DNA of 64,000 bases from Streptomyces sp. NBC_01267 (GTDB lineage Bacteria > Actinomycetota > Actinomycetes > Streptomycetales > Streptomycetaceae). Shown in pieces: positions 34,473 through 43,496 of this stretch (within the stretch, counting starts at the first letter, position 1; the number at the start of each line of letters is the position of its first letter). The notes beneath the pieces are model-generated. The model saw only the letters and a program-made list of their open reading frames with translations. It made no database searches and was not told the DNA's origin. The stretch is taken from NCBI RefSeq assembly GCF_036241575.1, contig NZ_CP108455.1, positions 248,001 to 312,000 on the forward strand. Reading direction: 5' to 3'. A program made the translations under genes and the position numbers.

Positions 34473-35288
34473 ATGACGATCACGCCCGGCAACACGAGCA
34501 GCGACCTCCCCGGCAAGCCACCAGTCGTCGACCTGGCCACCTGGCAGGCTGCGCGCGAGGAGTTGCTGGTCCGCGAGAAGGCACACACCCATGAGGGCGA
34601 CGCGATCGCCGCGGCCCGGCGGCGGCTGCCGATGGTCGATCTCGACGGCACGGTCGAAGTCACCGGCGCTGACGGGCCGGTCCCGTTCCTCGACCTGTTC
34701 CAGGGCCGCGACGAGCTCGTGGTCTACCAGCACATGTGGTACGACGGCGCACCTCACCAGGGTCAGTGCGAAGGCTGTACCACCATGGCCTGGCAGGTGA
34801 AGGACGCCGTCTACCTCAACGCCCGGGGCGTCTCGTTCGCCATCCTGACCTCGGGGTCGTGGGGCGAGGTGGCTCCCTACGTCGAGTTCATGGGCTACAC
34901 CCAGCCCTGGTACTCGGTGCGGGACGTGGAAGCGCCGGTCGGCGGGGAAATGGGGCACATCACCTGTTTCCTGCGCGACGGCGATCGCGTGTTCCTCACC
35001 TACTCCACGACGGGCCGTGGCAACGAGCCCGTCTCCGGATTCTTCGCGCTTCTCGACATGACACCGTACGGCCGCGGCGAGGCGTGGGAGGACCAGCCCG
35101 AGGGCCGTCACCTGACCGGCGGTGGCAGCGAGGCCCCCTCGCCCGAAGGCCACCACGCCTGCTGGTACTGGCGCTCGGACGCCGATGGCGTCGCCACCTG
35201 GGGCCCGACCAGCCGACCCGTGCCGCAGTGGACCCGCCCCGGCGCGACCCCCGTGGAAACGCTCGGCCGGCACGGCAACCACCGCTGA
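34473..35288 (+). CDS. DUF899-family thioredoxin-like protein
   Basis: Protein of 271 aa matching the DUF899 pattern: an N-terminal WQAAREELLVREKAHTHE helix, RRRLPMV, then a thioredoxin-like domain with YQHMWYDG, GCTTMAW and a CEGC pair. The family is widespread in actinobacteria and related to AhpC/TSA folds, but no reaction is established. AAGGAG lies 7 nt before the ATG. It appears monocistronic. Confidence 0.82.
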   Translation: MTITPGNTSSDLPGKPPVVDLATWQAAREELLVREKAHTHEGDAIAAARRRLPMVDLDGTVEVTGADGPVPFLDLFQGRDELVVYQHMWYDGAPHQGQCEGCTTMAWQVKDAVYLNARGVSFAILTSGSWGEVAPYVEFMGYTQPWYSVRDVEAPVGGEMGHITCFLRDGDRVFLTYSTTGRGNEPVSGFFALLDMTPYGRGEAWEDQPEGRHLTGGGSEAPSPEGHHACWYWRSDADGVATWGPTSRPVPQWTRPGATPVETLGRHGNHR

Positions 35289-35357
35289 CGCGCTTCGTCG
35301 ACGGCGGTGGTTCGGCGGCTGCGGCTCCGGCTCCGGCTGTAAAAGGTGCTGGCGCCC

Positions 35358-36470
35358 TCAGCCGGTGTGAAGGACCCGAAAACGATCCGGTTCCGCCGGA
35401 TCGCGGTCGACGACCTGGACCGGCGTCCAAGCCCATTGCCACACGCTGATACCTGGTACGCGGGAGAACTGGATCTGCCCACGGGTGCCTTCGACTGCGA
35501 CGCGCGGCCAGGATTCGGCCGTGCGCACCCGGTCCACGCCGTGAGAACGCAGCACATCGGCGAGGACCGCGACCGTGTCGTAACCCTCGAAAGCGACGAA
35601 GGAGGGCGCTTCGGCCAGCTCCTCGCGAAGGGCCCTCTCGACTCGTTCACCAAGGGGGGTGAGCCGCTCGGGCAGGTAGCGCAAGAACGGGACCGCTGCG
35701 CCGTCCTTGCCCAGCGACGTCGCCCATTCGGCGAACTCCGGCTGCCCGGCCGGAGCACCGATCATGATCGCGGCGAGGCGCGGGTCACGGCGGACGGACT
35801 TGACGATCGACACGGCCGGCTCAGGGTGGCCGACCAGAAGGAGGAGGGCAGTTGCGCGATTTTCGACGAGTTCGTCGCACACGTCCGCAGGAGCGAGCGC
35901 GCTCATGTCGATTTCGATGACGTTGCCGCCACGTGGAGCGAGGTAGTCCCGCAGAATGCGCGCCCCGGATGCCCAGTAGACACTCGGCTGGGTCGCTACG
36001 GCGATGCGGCTGTGGCCCGCGCCGAGGAGGAAGTCTGCGTAGATCTGCCAGCCGTGGGACTGCGCCGGGGCGAGACGCGCGACCCATTCCGTCGGCTGTT
36101 CGGTGAGCGCGTCGAGAACCGCTGACGAGCAGAGGAACGGTAGGCCGAGGGCGTCGGCCCTGGCGGCAGCGGCGCGAGCGACGACGCTGTGGTACTCCCC
36201 CGCCAAGGCAGCCACGCCCAGGCGAGCCAATTCGTCCACGGCCGCCGCGGCCCTCCGAGGATCAGCGGCGGTGTCTCGGACCACCAGTTCAAGTGGCCTT
36301 CCGCCGATCCCGCCGACGTCATTGACTTCACGAACGGCCAACTCGAGTCCAGCGAGCAGGTGTTGACCCGCCTCGCCCCAGCCAGGACGGGTCAGGGGAA
36401 GGAGAGCGCCGATCTGGACGGATACCCCGTCAGTCCGCTCCGCCCCAGGTGGCGATGGTGGCGTATTCAT
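35358..36470 (-). CDS. Type-1 periplasmic-binding-fold protein (Peripla_BP_6), no signal peptide
   Basis: Protein of 370 aa with the branched-chain amino acid binding fold: QIGALLPLTRPGWGEAGQ, then AVREVNDVGGIGGRPLELVV and VDELARLGVAALAGEYHS. It has no export signal or lipobox at the ATG (36470) and no permease or ATPase neighbours. It may be a cytoplasmic ligand sensor, as in AmiC-like proteins, or an importer subunit that has lost its signal. AAAGGGGA lies about 10 nt upstream. Confidence 0.78.
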   Translation of the reverse strand: MNTPPSPPGAERTDGVSVQIGALLPLTRPGWGEAGQHLLAGLELAVREVNDVGGIGGRPLELVVRDTAADPRRAAAAVDELARLGVAALAGEYHSVVARAAAARADALGLPFLCSSAVLDALTEQPTEWVARLAPAQSHGWQIYADFLLGAGHSRIAVATQPSVYWASGARILRDYLAPRGGNVIEIDMSALAPADVCDELVENRATALLLLVGHPEPAVSIVKSVRRDPRLAAIMIGAPAGQPEFAEWATSLGKDGAAVPFLRYLPERLTPLGERVERALREELAEAPSFVAFEGYDTVAVLADVLRSHGVDRVRTAESWPRVAVEGTRGQIQFSRVPGISVWQWAWTPVQVVDRDPAEPDRFRVLHTG

Positions 36471-36832
36471 ACGTCGGCGTCCCCTTTGTGAAGATTTGAT
36501 TGCCGTGTGCCCGGCTCACGGAGCGGCAAGGCCAGGCCAGGCAGTACGTTGTCATCGCATCACGCCGCGGTGGGCGCATCCGGACGACCCTGCCGGACAT
36601 TGCATACACCACCATCGCCAACGGGCAACCGATTATCTGTTCGCTGAGCTGTCGGGCTCAAAGAATCTTCCCGGACGATCGCCAACTCGACGCCCCGTCT
36701 CCGGCACCCGCGCGGGCCCTGGACGCTGCCGCCCCGGATCACGGCCGGCGTGTTCACCACCGGGCAGTCCGTGGAGTGCCGTCCGCGGTGCCGCACGCCG
36801 CGCCGTGCCACCCGCCGGACACGCGGAGCACC
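36471..36832. other. Gene-free region holding a ribonuclease fragment
   Basis: About 360 bp between the orphan binding protein and the ABC-2 permease stop. The only recognisable content is the short guanyl-RNase remnant listed next. Confidence 0.5.
36721..36790 (-). pseudogene. Fragment of guanyl-specific ribonuclease gene
   Basis: The minus strand encodes TDCPVVNTPAVIRGGSV, nearly the same as TDYPVVNTPLVIRGSNV in the intact secreted RNase at 44214-44684. The DNA is also alike over about 50 bp. No start, active-site region or end is present. Confidence 0.6.
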
Positions 36833-37720
36833 TCACTGGTCCCGGTGGTTCGGGGTGAGAACGGCCAGCACCGTGGCGGCCAGTGCCCAGCCGGCGAGGA
36901 CGGTCCAGGCTCCGGTGGTCGTCCACTGCCACGGGTCGGTGGGAGAGGGGTCGAAGCTCAGGCGCCGCCAGGCTTGAAGGACCGTCGTGTGGAGGATGGT
37001 GACCGTGAGGTGCTTCCGGCTGCTCAGCAGAGACGGCAGGACGAAGAGCAGCACGACCGTGGCCACGATGGTCAGCACGCTGTGCCGGATCACTGCGGCC
37101 ATCCCCATACCCACGAGTGCGGACACCGGCGACAGCGCCGCGGATGCCGCGAGCAGGCGAAGTACGCCGTGATGGCCGAGGCCGGCGTCGGCGCCCCGGC
37201 CGGAAAGGATCAGCTGGGCCACACCGAACGAGAACAGCGCCACGAGCACGCCGAGAACGCCTGTGGCGGCGGCGACCACCCCGACCTTCGCGACCATCAC
37301 CGAGCGGCGGGCCGGAACGGCCGTGAAGGTCGTGCGGATCAGACCGGTCGTGTACTCCCCGAGAACGGTGATGGCGCCAATGGCACCGGCACCGAGAACC
37401 AACAGAGTGGCACTGCCCATGGGGAACGAGTCACCCACCGCCCCGAACATGCGGAAGTACTGCTGGTGCTGCGCGCCATACCCTGGCCAGTTCTGGTAAT
37501 CGGCGTAGGCAGCACTGGCGGTGACGCCAAGGACCGCCAGCATGGTGGCCGTAAAGGCCCAGATGGTCGAGCGCAGCGACCACAGTTTGATCCACTCCGC
37601 GGCGAGCAGATCGGCGAACCGGGCTCGGGGTTCCAGGTCCGGCACCTCGGCCGCCACGGTCATCGGCGTCGCCGGTGCGGGTGTCGATTCCGGTGCGGGT
37701 GTGGGCGTCGGCTCAGTCAC
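36833..37720 (-). CDS. ABC-2 type transporter permease
   Basis: Membrane protein of 295 aa. A Pro/Thr-rich cytoplasmic N-terminus is followed by about six segments and the ABC-2 pattern (LLAAEWIKLWSLRSTIWA, later TTGLIRTTF). It forms the channel of an efflux system with the ATPase encoded upstream. The GTG at 37720 overlaps the ATPase stop (GTGA). It is divergent from a histidine kinase/response regulator pair likely to control it, as in drug- or peptide-sensing BceAB-like or NarL-type modules. Confidence 0.86.
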   Translation of the reverse strand: MTEPTPTPAPESTPAPATPMTVAAEVPDLEPRARFADLLAAEWIKLWSLRSTIWAFTATMLAVLGVTASAAYADYQNWPGYGAQHQQYFRMFGAVGDSFPMGSATLLVLGAGAIGAITVLGEYTTGLIRTTFTAVPARRSVMVAKVGVVAAATGVLGVLVALFSFGVAQLILSGRGADAGLGHHGVLRLLAASAALSPVSALVGMGMAAVIRHSVLTIVATVVLLFVLPSLLSSRKHLTVTILHTTVLQAWRRLSFDPSPTDPWQWTTTGAWTVLAGWALAATVLAVLTPNHRDQ

Positions 37721-38628
37721 TGGGTCTCTCCTGCGAGGTACTCGATGCTGTCGGCGGTCAGTTCGATGAACGCCTCCTCCAGCGAGCCGGTGCGCTTGGT
37801 CAACTCGTTCAGCAGAATGCGGTGTTGAAAGGCGATCTCGGCGATCCGGTCCGCATGGAGTCCGACCACCGTGAGCCGCCCGTCGGCCTCGTGCTGGACC
37901 GACGCGCCCTCGGCGCTCAGCAGCGGCGACAGACTCGCGGGAGCCGGCGTACGAACCAACACGCTTCGGCCGGCCCCGCGGCCCGCGAACTCCGCCACGC
38001 TCTCCGCGGCGATCAACTCACCACGGCCGAGGACGATGAGCTGGTCGGCGGTGTGCTCCATCTCGGACATCAGGTGGCTGGAGACGAAGACCGTGCGTCC
38101 CTCACCGGCCAGTCGGCGGAACAGGCCACGCATCCAGTACACGCCCTCCGGGTCCAGCCCGTTGAGCGGCTCGTCGAACAGGAGAACCGGTGGATCTCCG
38201 AGCAGCGCGGTCGCGATGCCGAGCCGCTGCTTCATGCCCAGCGAGTACCCGCCGATCAGACGGTCCGCCGCACCGGTCAGCCCGACCTCGCGCAACACCT
38301 CCTCCACCCGGCTCCGCGGGATGCCGTTGCTGCGGGCCAGGGCGCGCAGGTGGGCCCGCGCGCTGCGACCGCCGTGCACGTCGCCGGCGTCCAGCAGCGC
38401 CCCGACATGCCGCAGGCCCCTGGGCAGCGAGCGGAACGAGCGGCCACCGATGGTGACGGACCCACTGGTGGGGGTGTGCAGACCGAGGATCAACCGCAGT
38501 GTGGTGCTCTTGCCGGCTCCGTTGGGGCCGAGGAACCCAGTGACGTGGCCGGGATTCACGGTGAAACTCAGATGGTTGACCGCTGGCTTCCCGCCGTAGC
38601 GCTTCGCCAGTTCGTGGACTTCGATCAT
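37717..38628 (-). CDS. ABC-2 transporter ATP-binding protein
   Basis: ATPase of 303 aa with Walker A GPNGAGKST (near 36), signature YSLGMKQR (in place of LSGGQ, usual in this branch), Walker B PVLLFDEPLNGLDP and the switch His. A C-terminal extension (about 215-303) is typical of antibiotic and lipid exporters of the CcmA/DrrA group. The operon promoter lies in the shared region at 38629-38759. Confidence 0.9.
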   Translation of the reverse strand: MIEVHELAKRYGGKPAVNHLSFTVNPGHVTGFLGPNGAGKSTTLRLILGLHTPTSGSVTIGGRSFRSLPRGLRHVGALLDAGDVHGGRSARAHLRALARSNGIPRSRVEEVLREVGLTGAADRLIGGYSLGMKQRLGIATALLGDPPVLLFDEPLNGLDPEGVYWMRGLFRRLAGEGRTVFVSSHLMSEMEHTADQLIVLGRGELIAAESVAEFAGRGAGRSVLVRTPAPASLSPLLSAEGASVQHEADGRLTVVGLHADRIAEIAFQHRILLNELTKRTGSLEEAFIELTADSIEYLAGETQ

Positions 38629-38657
38629 GCCCTCAACGGTGCCCCGTTCGAGGCCGA

Positions 38658-38731
38658 CGGGCATCGGACCAGAACCGACACCCGCCGCACCGCCTGTCGA
38701 CCCTGGTTGTACAACCGTGGTCCGATGCCCG
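38658..38731. promoter_or_regulatory. Long inverted repeat and palindrome in divergent promoter
   Basis: CGGGCATCGGACCA (38658-38671) is repeated in inverted orientation at 38718-38731 (14 of 14). Between them, GGTTGTACAACC (38705-38716) is a perfect 12-bp palindrome. The elements sit between the ABC exporter start (38628) and the kinase start (38760), as expected of sites for the NarL-type response regulator. Confidence 0.78.
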
Positions 38732-38759
38732 CGGGAAGGCACCTGGTTACGATCACGAC

Positions 38760-40043
38760 ATGTCCGTGACCCCGGCCCTGCCGTTGCTCAAGCGCGTGCC
38801 ACCGGGCGCCTGGACCGCTCTGGCCTGGTGCGTGTCGGTCGCGTACCCCACGGTCGTTCTCGGTGGGACGCCGGACCGTTCCCTCTCCCACGCGGGAGGC
38901 ACCGCCGGGCACCGGGACTGGGCGCTCCTCGGCGCAGCGTCCCTCATCGCGTTCAGCGCTGCCGCCCTGCTGAACCGGCGGCCACTGCTCTCGATCGCCC
39001 TGCTGACCGTGGCCACCCTCGCGGCGACGGATGCGACGCGCTCGAACGTACAGCTGCCACTGACCGCGCTTCTGTCCGTCGACGTGGCGCTCTGTCTGGT
39101 CACGGCCGCCCAGCCGCGCCGGACCTCCCGCGCCGCCCTGGCCATGGTGCTGGTCGTGCTGTTCCTGCACCTGGGTCTGACGCCCGCCAACACCTTCGGG
39201 CTGACGACTGCCACGTACGACGGTGCTCCGGCGCCGGGAACCCTGTTCGTCGTCGATCATTTCCAGGTGACCACCAGCCTGCCGCACATCGGCGTCTCGG
39301 ACGAGGGCGTCCTGGCCGCCGTCATCGCCTGGCTGGTGGGCCGGTCGATACGCCAGTCCCGTGAGCACACCGAGATGTTGAGCACCCAACTGGCCGCGCA
39401 GGCGGTCACCGCCGAGAGGTTGCGGATCGCCCGGGAGATGCACGACACGGTGGCGCACAGCATCGGCATCGTCGCCCTGCAGGCCGGCGCGGCGCGGCGA
39501 GTCATCGACAGTCGGCCGGACCGGGCACGCGACGCGTTGACCGAGATCGAGACCGCGGGGCGGGAGACGCTGTCGGGGCTGCGGCGGATGCTCGGCGCGC
39601 TGCGCCGGGCCGAGCAGGACGCCGGCGCCGGGACCACCGCGTCGCGTCGGCCGCCGGGCCTGGCCGACCTCGACCGGCTGGCCGCCGCGACGACCGCGGC
39701 GGGCGTGCGGGTCGACGTCCGGTGGCGGGGCGAGCGGCGCCCGCTGCGGCCGGAGGTCGGCCTGGCGGTGTTCCGCATCGTCCAGGAGTCGGTCGCCAAC
39801 GTGGTGCGCCATGCCGAGACCACCTCCTGCCAGGTGTCCATAGACTGCCGGACGGGCGACGAGGTGGCCGTCGAGATCACCGACCGGGGCGGCAGCCACG
39901 GCGCGACGCCGGGAAGTGGCTACGGCCTCGCCGGACTGCGCGAGCGGGTCGCCCTGCTGCACGGGGAGTTCCACGCAGGTCCCCGGACCGGTGGCGGCTT
40001 CCGGGTCTCGGCCCGCCTGCCCACGGTGGGCGAAGCGCCATGA
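38760..40043 (+). CDS. Sensor histidine kinase, NarX/LiaS-like (HisKA_3)
   Basis: Membrane kinase of 427 aa. About six membrane segments in residues 15-205 form the sensor. The dimerisation/phosphoacceptor region is REMHDTVAHSIG (phosphorylated His near 230) and the HATPase domain has VANVVRHAE, then GYGLAGLRERV. It phosphorylates the response regulator encoded by the overlapping next gene (ATGA). The adjacent divergent ABC exporter is the likely regulated system, responding to a membrane-active compound (inference). Confidence 0.88.
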   Translation: MSVTPALPLLKRVPPGAWTALAWCVSVAYPTVVLGGTPDRSLSHAGGTAGHRDWALLGAASLIAFSAAALLNRRPLLSIALLTVATLAATDATRSNVQLPLTALLSVDVALCLVTAAQPRRTSRAALAMVLVVLFLHLGLTPANTFGLTTATYDGAPAPGTLFVVDHFQVTTSLPHIGVSDEGVLAAVIAWLVGRSIRQSREHTEMLSTQLAAQAVTAERLRIAREMHDTVAHSIGIVALQAGAARRVIDSRPDRARDALTEIETAGRETLSGLRRMLGALRRAEQDAGAGTTASRRPPGLADLDRLAAATTAAGVRVDVRWRGERRPLRPEVGLAVFRIVQESVANVVRHAETTSCQVSIDCRTGDEVAVEITDRGGSHGATPGSGYGLAGLRERVALLHGEFHAGPRTGGGFRVSARLPTVGEAP

Positions 40044-40711
40044 GCATCCGCGTCCTGCTGGTCGACGACCAGCCGCTGGTGCGCGCTGCCCTGGAGATGG
40101 TCATCTCCGGCACACCCGGCGTCGAGGTCGCCGGGGAGGCCGGAACCGGCAGGGAGGCGGTTCGGCTGGCCGAGGAGCTGCACCCCGACGTGGTGGTGAT
40201 GGACATCCGTATGCCCGGCATGGACGGCATCGAGGCAACCCGGTTGGTCACTGCGGGCCCGCGAGACACCCGCGTGGTCGTGCTGACCACCTTCGACGAC
40301 GACGATTACGTCTACGCCGCGCTACGCGCGGGGGCGTCCGGTTTCCTGGTCAAGGACATGGCACTGGACGACATCCTCACCGCGATCCGGGTCGTCGCCG
40401 CCGGAGACGCCCTGATCGCTCCGAGCGTCACCCGCCGCCTGATTGCCGAGTTCGCCGGACGGCCCGAGACCGCCCCGTCCGCTCCTGCTCCCGCCTCCCG
40501 GAGAATCAGTGGCATCACCGGACGGGAGCGGGAGATCCTCACCCTCATCGGACGCGGCCTGTCCAACACCGAGATCGCCGCCGAGTCGGTCATCAGCGTG
40601 GCCACCGTCAAGACGTACGTGACACGGCTGCTCGCCAAGCTCGACGCCCGCGACCGCGTTCAGCTCGTCATCCTCGCGTACGAGACGGGCCTGGTGACGC
40701 TGCCCCGCTGA
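40040..40711 (+). CDS. NarL/LuxR-family response regulator
   Basis: Response regulator of 223 aa. The receiver domain (1-120) carries the acidic pair VDDQ and phospho-accepting Asp in VVVMDIRMPG, the Thr in LTTF and Lys in LVKDM. The C-terminal LuxR HTH is ITGREREILTLIGRGLSNTE onward. The ATG overlaps the kinase stop. It probably acts on the inverted repeat at 38658-38731. Confidence 0.9.
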   Translation: MSIRVLLVDDQPLVRAALEMVISGTPGVEVAGEAGTGREAVRLAEELHPDVVVMDIRMPGMDGIEATRLVTAGPRDTRVVVLTTFDDDDYVYAALRAGASGFLVKDMALDDILTAIRVVAAGDALIAPSVTRRLIAEFAGRPETAPSAPAPASRRISGITGREREILTLIGRGLSNTEIAAESVISVATVKTYVTRLLAKLDARDRVQLVILAYETGLVTLPR

Positions 40712-40884
40712 CCACCGCACCCTGTCCGTCACGGGCCGAGCGGGCCGAGCGGGCCGCAGACGGGAACAGTGGTGTCCCTGACGGCCTGAACTGGTCGTGG
40801 CCACGCGGCGGAAAGCAGGGCGAGGCCGGTCGAACGGGTGCTGATGGGCTCGCCGGGCCCGCTGGAGACGGGGATGATCCGGAT

Positions 40885-42351
40885 ATGGATATCCGCCTGT
40901 CCACGGCCCAGGGCCGCTGGGTCATCCTCACGACCGTGCTGGGCTCCAGCATGGCGCTGCTGGACTCCACCGTCGTCAATGTCGCGTTGCCTCACATCGG
41001 CGACGACCTGCACGCCCCACTGGCGTCCTTGCAGTGGATCAGTAACGCGTACACGGTCACGCTGGCCGGGCTGATTCTCCTGGGTGGCTCGCTCGGCGAC
41101 CGTTACGGCCGCCGCAGGGTCTTCGTCATCGGGGTGGTCTGGTTCGCGCTCGGCTCGCTGTTGTGCGGTCTCGCGCCGACCACAGGAGTGCTGATCTTCG
41201 CGCGTGCCCTGCAAGGTATCGGCGGCGCGCTGCTGACGCCGGGCTCTCTCGCCATCATCCAGGCCAGCTTTCATCCCGACGAGCGATCGAGGGCCGTCGG
41301 CATGTGGTCGGGCCTCGGTGGCATCGGATCGGCGATCGGCCCGTTCGTCGGCGGCTGGCTCGTCGACGGACCCGGCTGGCGCTGGGTGTTCCTGATCAAC
41401 CTTCCGCTCGCGGCGCTGTGCGTGCCGGTCGCCCTGCGACACGTGCCGGAGACGAGCGATCCACGGCACCACGGCAGGTTCGACGTGGGTGGGGCCTCGC
41501 TCGGCGCGCTCGCGCTGGCACTCCTGGCCTACTCGCTCATCGCGCAGAACGGGTGGGCCGGGGCGCTCGGTGTCGTAGGAGCGGTGTCGTTCGTGCTGGT
41601 GGAGAAGCGGCGATCGGACCCGATGCTGCCGCTGTCGATCTTCTCCTCCCACCTGTTCTCCATGGTCAACATCGTGACCCTCTGCGTGTACGCGGCTCTG
41701 GGCGGCTTCTTCTTCCTCGGCACACTGCAACTTCAGGTCGTGTCCGGCTACTCACCGCTGGCGGCCGGCACGGCCCTGCTGCCGACAACGGTGCTCCTGT
41801 TGCTGTTCTCGGCGCGGTCCGGGCAACTCGCGGACCGGATCGGCCCGCGGCTCCCGCTGACCGTGGGGCCTCTGCTGTGCGCAGGGGGCATGCTCCTGAT
41901 GCTGAGGGTCGGCAGACACGCCTTCTATCCCACCGACGTGCTCCCCGCGCTGGTGGTGCTCGGCGCGGGCCTGGTCACACTCATCGCCCCGTTGACCTCG
42001 ACGGTGCTGTCCTCCGTCGAGACTGCGCGGGCGGGCCTCGCGAGTGGCGTGAACAACGCGGCGGCGCGGGCGGCCGGCCTGATCGCGGTCGCTGCGCTGC
42101 CGTTCCTCACGGGGATGGGACCAGAGGCGTACCACTCCGCCACCGCCTTCGACCGGTCGTTCGACAAGGCCATGCCGATCTGCGCGGGCATCCTGATCGT
42201 GGGCGCACTCGTCGCCTTCCTCACCATCCGAAGGCCGACCCCCGCGGACCTGGCCCAGGTGCGCGCGGAGCCCGAGTGCCGGATGAGTTGCGGGCTGTCG
42301 GCGCCCCCACTGGAACCGGTCACTGCCGACGCACCTCCCGAACGACGGTAG
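40885..42351 (+). CDS. MFS transporter, DHA2 (EmrB/QacA) type
   Basis: Fourteen-segment drug:proton antiporter of 488 aa. Motif D1 LDSTVVNVALP (about 26-36) and motif A GGSLGDRYGRRRVF (72-85) place it in the DHA2 family. The ATG at 40885 was chosen because it begins just before the first helix; no clear ribosome site is visible. It follows the two-component pair by 170 bp and may belong to the same resistance response. The C-terminal end meets an IS5-type transposase remnant at once, so the tail may have been altered. Confidence 0.87.
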   Translation: MDIRLSTAQGRWVILTTVLGSSMALLDSTVVNVALPHIGDDLHAPLASLQWISNAYTVTLAGLILLGGSLGDRYGRRRVFVIGVVWFALGSLLCGLAPTTGVLIFARALQGIGGALLTPGSLAIIQASFHPDERSRAVGMWSGLGGIGSAIGPFVGGWLVDGPGWRWVFLINLPLAALCVPVALRHVPETSDPRHHGRFDVGGASLGALALALLAYSLIAQNGWAGALGVVGAVSFVLVEKRRSDPMLPLSIFSSHLFSMVNIVTLCVYAALGGFFFLGTLQLQVVSGYSPLAAGTALLPTTVLLLLFSARSGQLADRIGPRLPLTVGPLLCAGGMLLMLRVGRHAFYPTDVLPALVVLGAGLVTLIAPLTSTVLSSVETARAGLASGVNNAAARAAGLIAVAALPFLTGMGPEAYHSATAFDRSFDKAMPICAGILIVGALVAFLTIRRPTPADLAQVRAEPECRMSCGLSAPPLEPVTADAPPERR

Positions 42352-42470
42352 GCCAGGTTGTAGGCGGCGTATCTCGTGGCGGTACCGGAGTCGCTCGAAC
42401 CGGTGGAGCCAGGCGATGGTCGGCTCGACGCTCCAACGGGACGTTCCCAACCAGGAGCTGTGGGCGGCGC
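42352..42470 (-). pseudogene. IS5-family transposase C-terminal remnant
   Basis: The minus strand reads LGTSRWSVEPTIAWLHRFER, then LRYRHEIRRL, matching the conserved end of IS5-group DDE transposases (consensus RWVVERTIAWLHRFRRLR). The key VER glutamate region reads VEP, and no start, other DDE residues or terminal repeats were seen. It is a dead fragment next to the MFS stop. Confidence 0.65.
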
Positions 42471-42538
42471 CCGGACCTGCGCCCGTTCGGCGCAACCTCC
42501 AACAGCCTTGCTCAGACGCCGGCTTCGACCCGGAACAA

Positions 42539-42587
42539 GCGTCAATTACAGGTTGACGACCCTCAATCGTCAACTTAAGATTGACGC
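42539..42587. promoter_or_regulatory. Nested dyad operator directly before the Clp_N protein gene
   Basis: Outer arms GCGTCAAT (42539-42546) and ATTGACGC (42580-42587) enclose inner arms GTTGACGA (42552-42559) and TCGTCAAC (42567-42574), all exact complements. Spacers are 5, 7 and 5 bp. The four half-sites share TTGACG. The last one abuts the ATG at 42588, so the mRNA is leaderless or nearly so, and binding would block transcription or translation. Confidence 0.85.
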
Positions 42588-43292
42588 ATGAGTCCACTCG
42601 ACATCAGTCTCGCCGACCTGATCGCCCGCCTCGACGAGGAACTCCCCGACGCCAACGAACTGTCCCGCATCAGCGAGGCGCGACTGCGCGCCCAGACCCT
42701 CTCCGACCTCGGTGACCAGCTCATCGACCACTACGTCAGCAAGGCCAAGCAGACCGGCGCGTCGTGGACCGCGATCGGCGACGCCATCGGGGTGTCCAAG
42801 CAGGCCGCCCAGCAACGCCACGCACCCGGCCCTTTCGAGCGGTACACCAACCTGAACCGGCACAGCATCGTGCTGGCACAGGAGGCCGCCCGCACACACA
42901 AGCACGACTTCATCGGCACCGAACACATCCTGCTCGGCCTGCTCGGCGAGCCGCGGGGCCTGGCATACGAGGTGCTGATCGCGAGGACCGAGTCGGAACA
43001 ACTCATCCGCGACGCCATCGAGGAAGCGATGCCGCCGGCCGGCGAAAAGGCGCTGCGGGGTCACATCGCGTTCCGGCCGGAGAGCAAGGAGGCCATCGAG
43101 CAGGCGCGCCGCGCGTCGGCCGACCTCGGCCACGACTGGGTCGGCACGGAACACACGCTCCTCGGCCTGATCCAGGCCGAGGAGAGCCCAGCCGCGCAGA
43201 TCCTGCGCAACCTCGGCTTCACGTCGGACGAGTTGCGCGAGACGATCAAGACCGAGATCACCAAGCGGTCCACCGCGCGCGACAAGCAGTGA
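42588..43292 (+). CDS. Clp_N-repeat protein with N-terminal helix-turn-helix
   Basis: Protein of 234 aa. Residues about 1-80 contain an HTH-like stretch (WTAIGDAIGVSKQAAQQRH). Then come two Clp_N repeats (about 95-150, HDFIGTEHILLGLLGE; about 165-225, HDWVGTEHTLLGLIQAEES), the substrate/adaptor-binding module of ClpC-type chaperones, without any ATPase domain. It probably regulates its own gene through the nested dyad just upstream, and may sense or deliver damaged proteins. Stand-alone Clp_N proteins occur in actinobacteria, but their role is poorly known. Confidence 0.85.
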   Translation: MSPLDISLADLIARLDEELPDANELSRISEARLRAQTLSDLGDQLIDHYVSKAKQTGASWTAIGDAIGVSKQAAQQRHAPGPFERYTNLNRHSIVLAQEAARTHKHDFIGTEHILLGLLGEPRGLAYEVLIARTESEQLIRDAIEEAMPPAGEKALRGHIAFRPESKEAIEQARRASADLGHDWVGTEHTLLGLIQAEESPAAQILRNLGFTSDELRETIKTEITKRSTARDKQ

Positions 43293-43496
43293 CGAACGAG
43301 CGGGCGGTCCGCACTCGATGGGACGCCCGCCCCCGCCCGCCGGTTCGAGGAGGCCGCGCCCGAGACGCCGCCAGCCTGACCGTCCAGGAGCTCGACGTCA
43401 CCGGACCTGGCAATCGGTACATGTTGTCCCGCTGCACACTGACCTGACCTGCTCAAGGGGTGGGGTCGGGGCGGGAGACCCTGACATCACGGTCGA

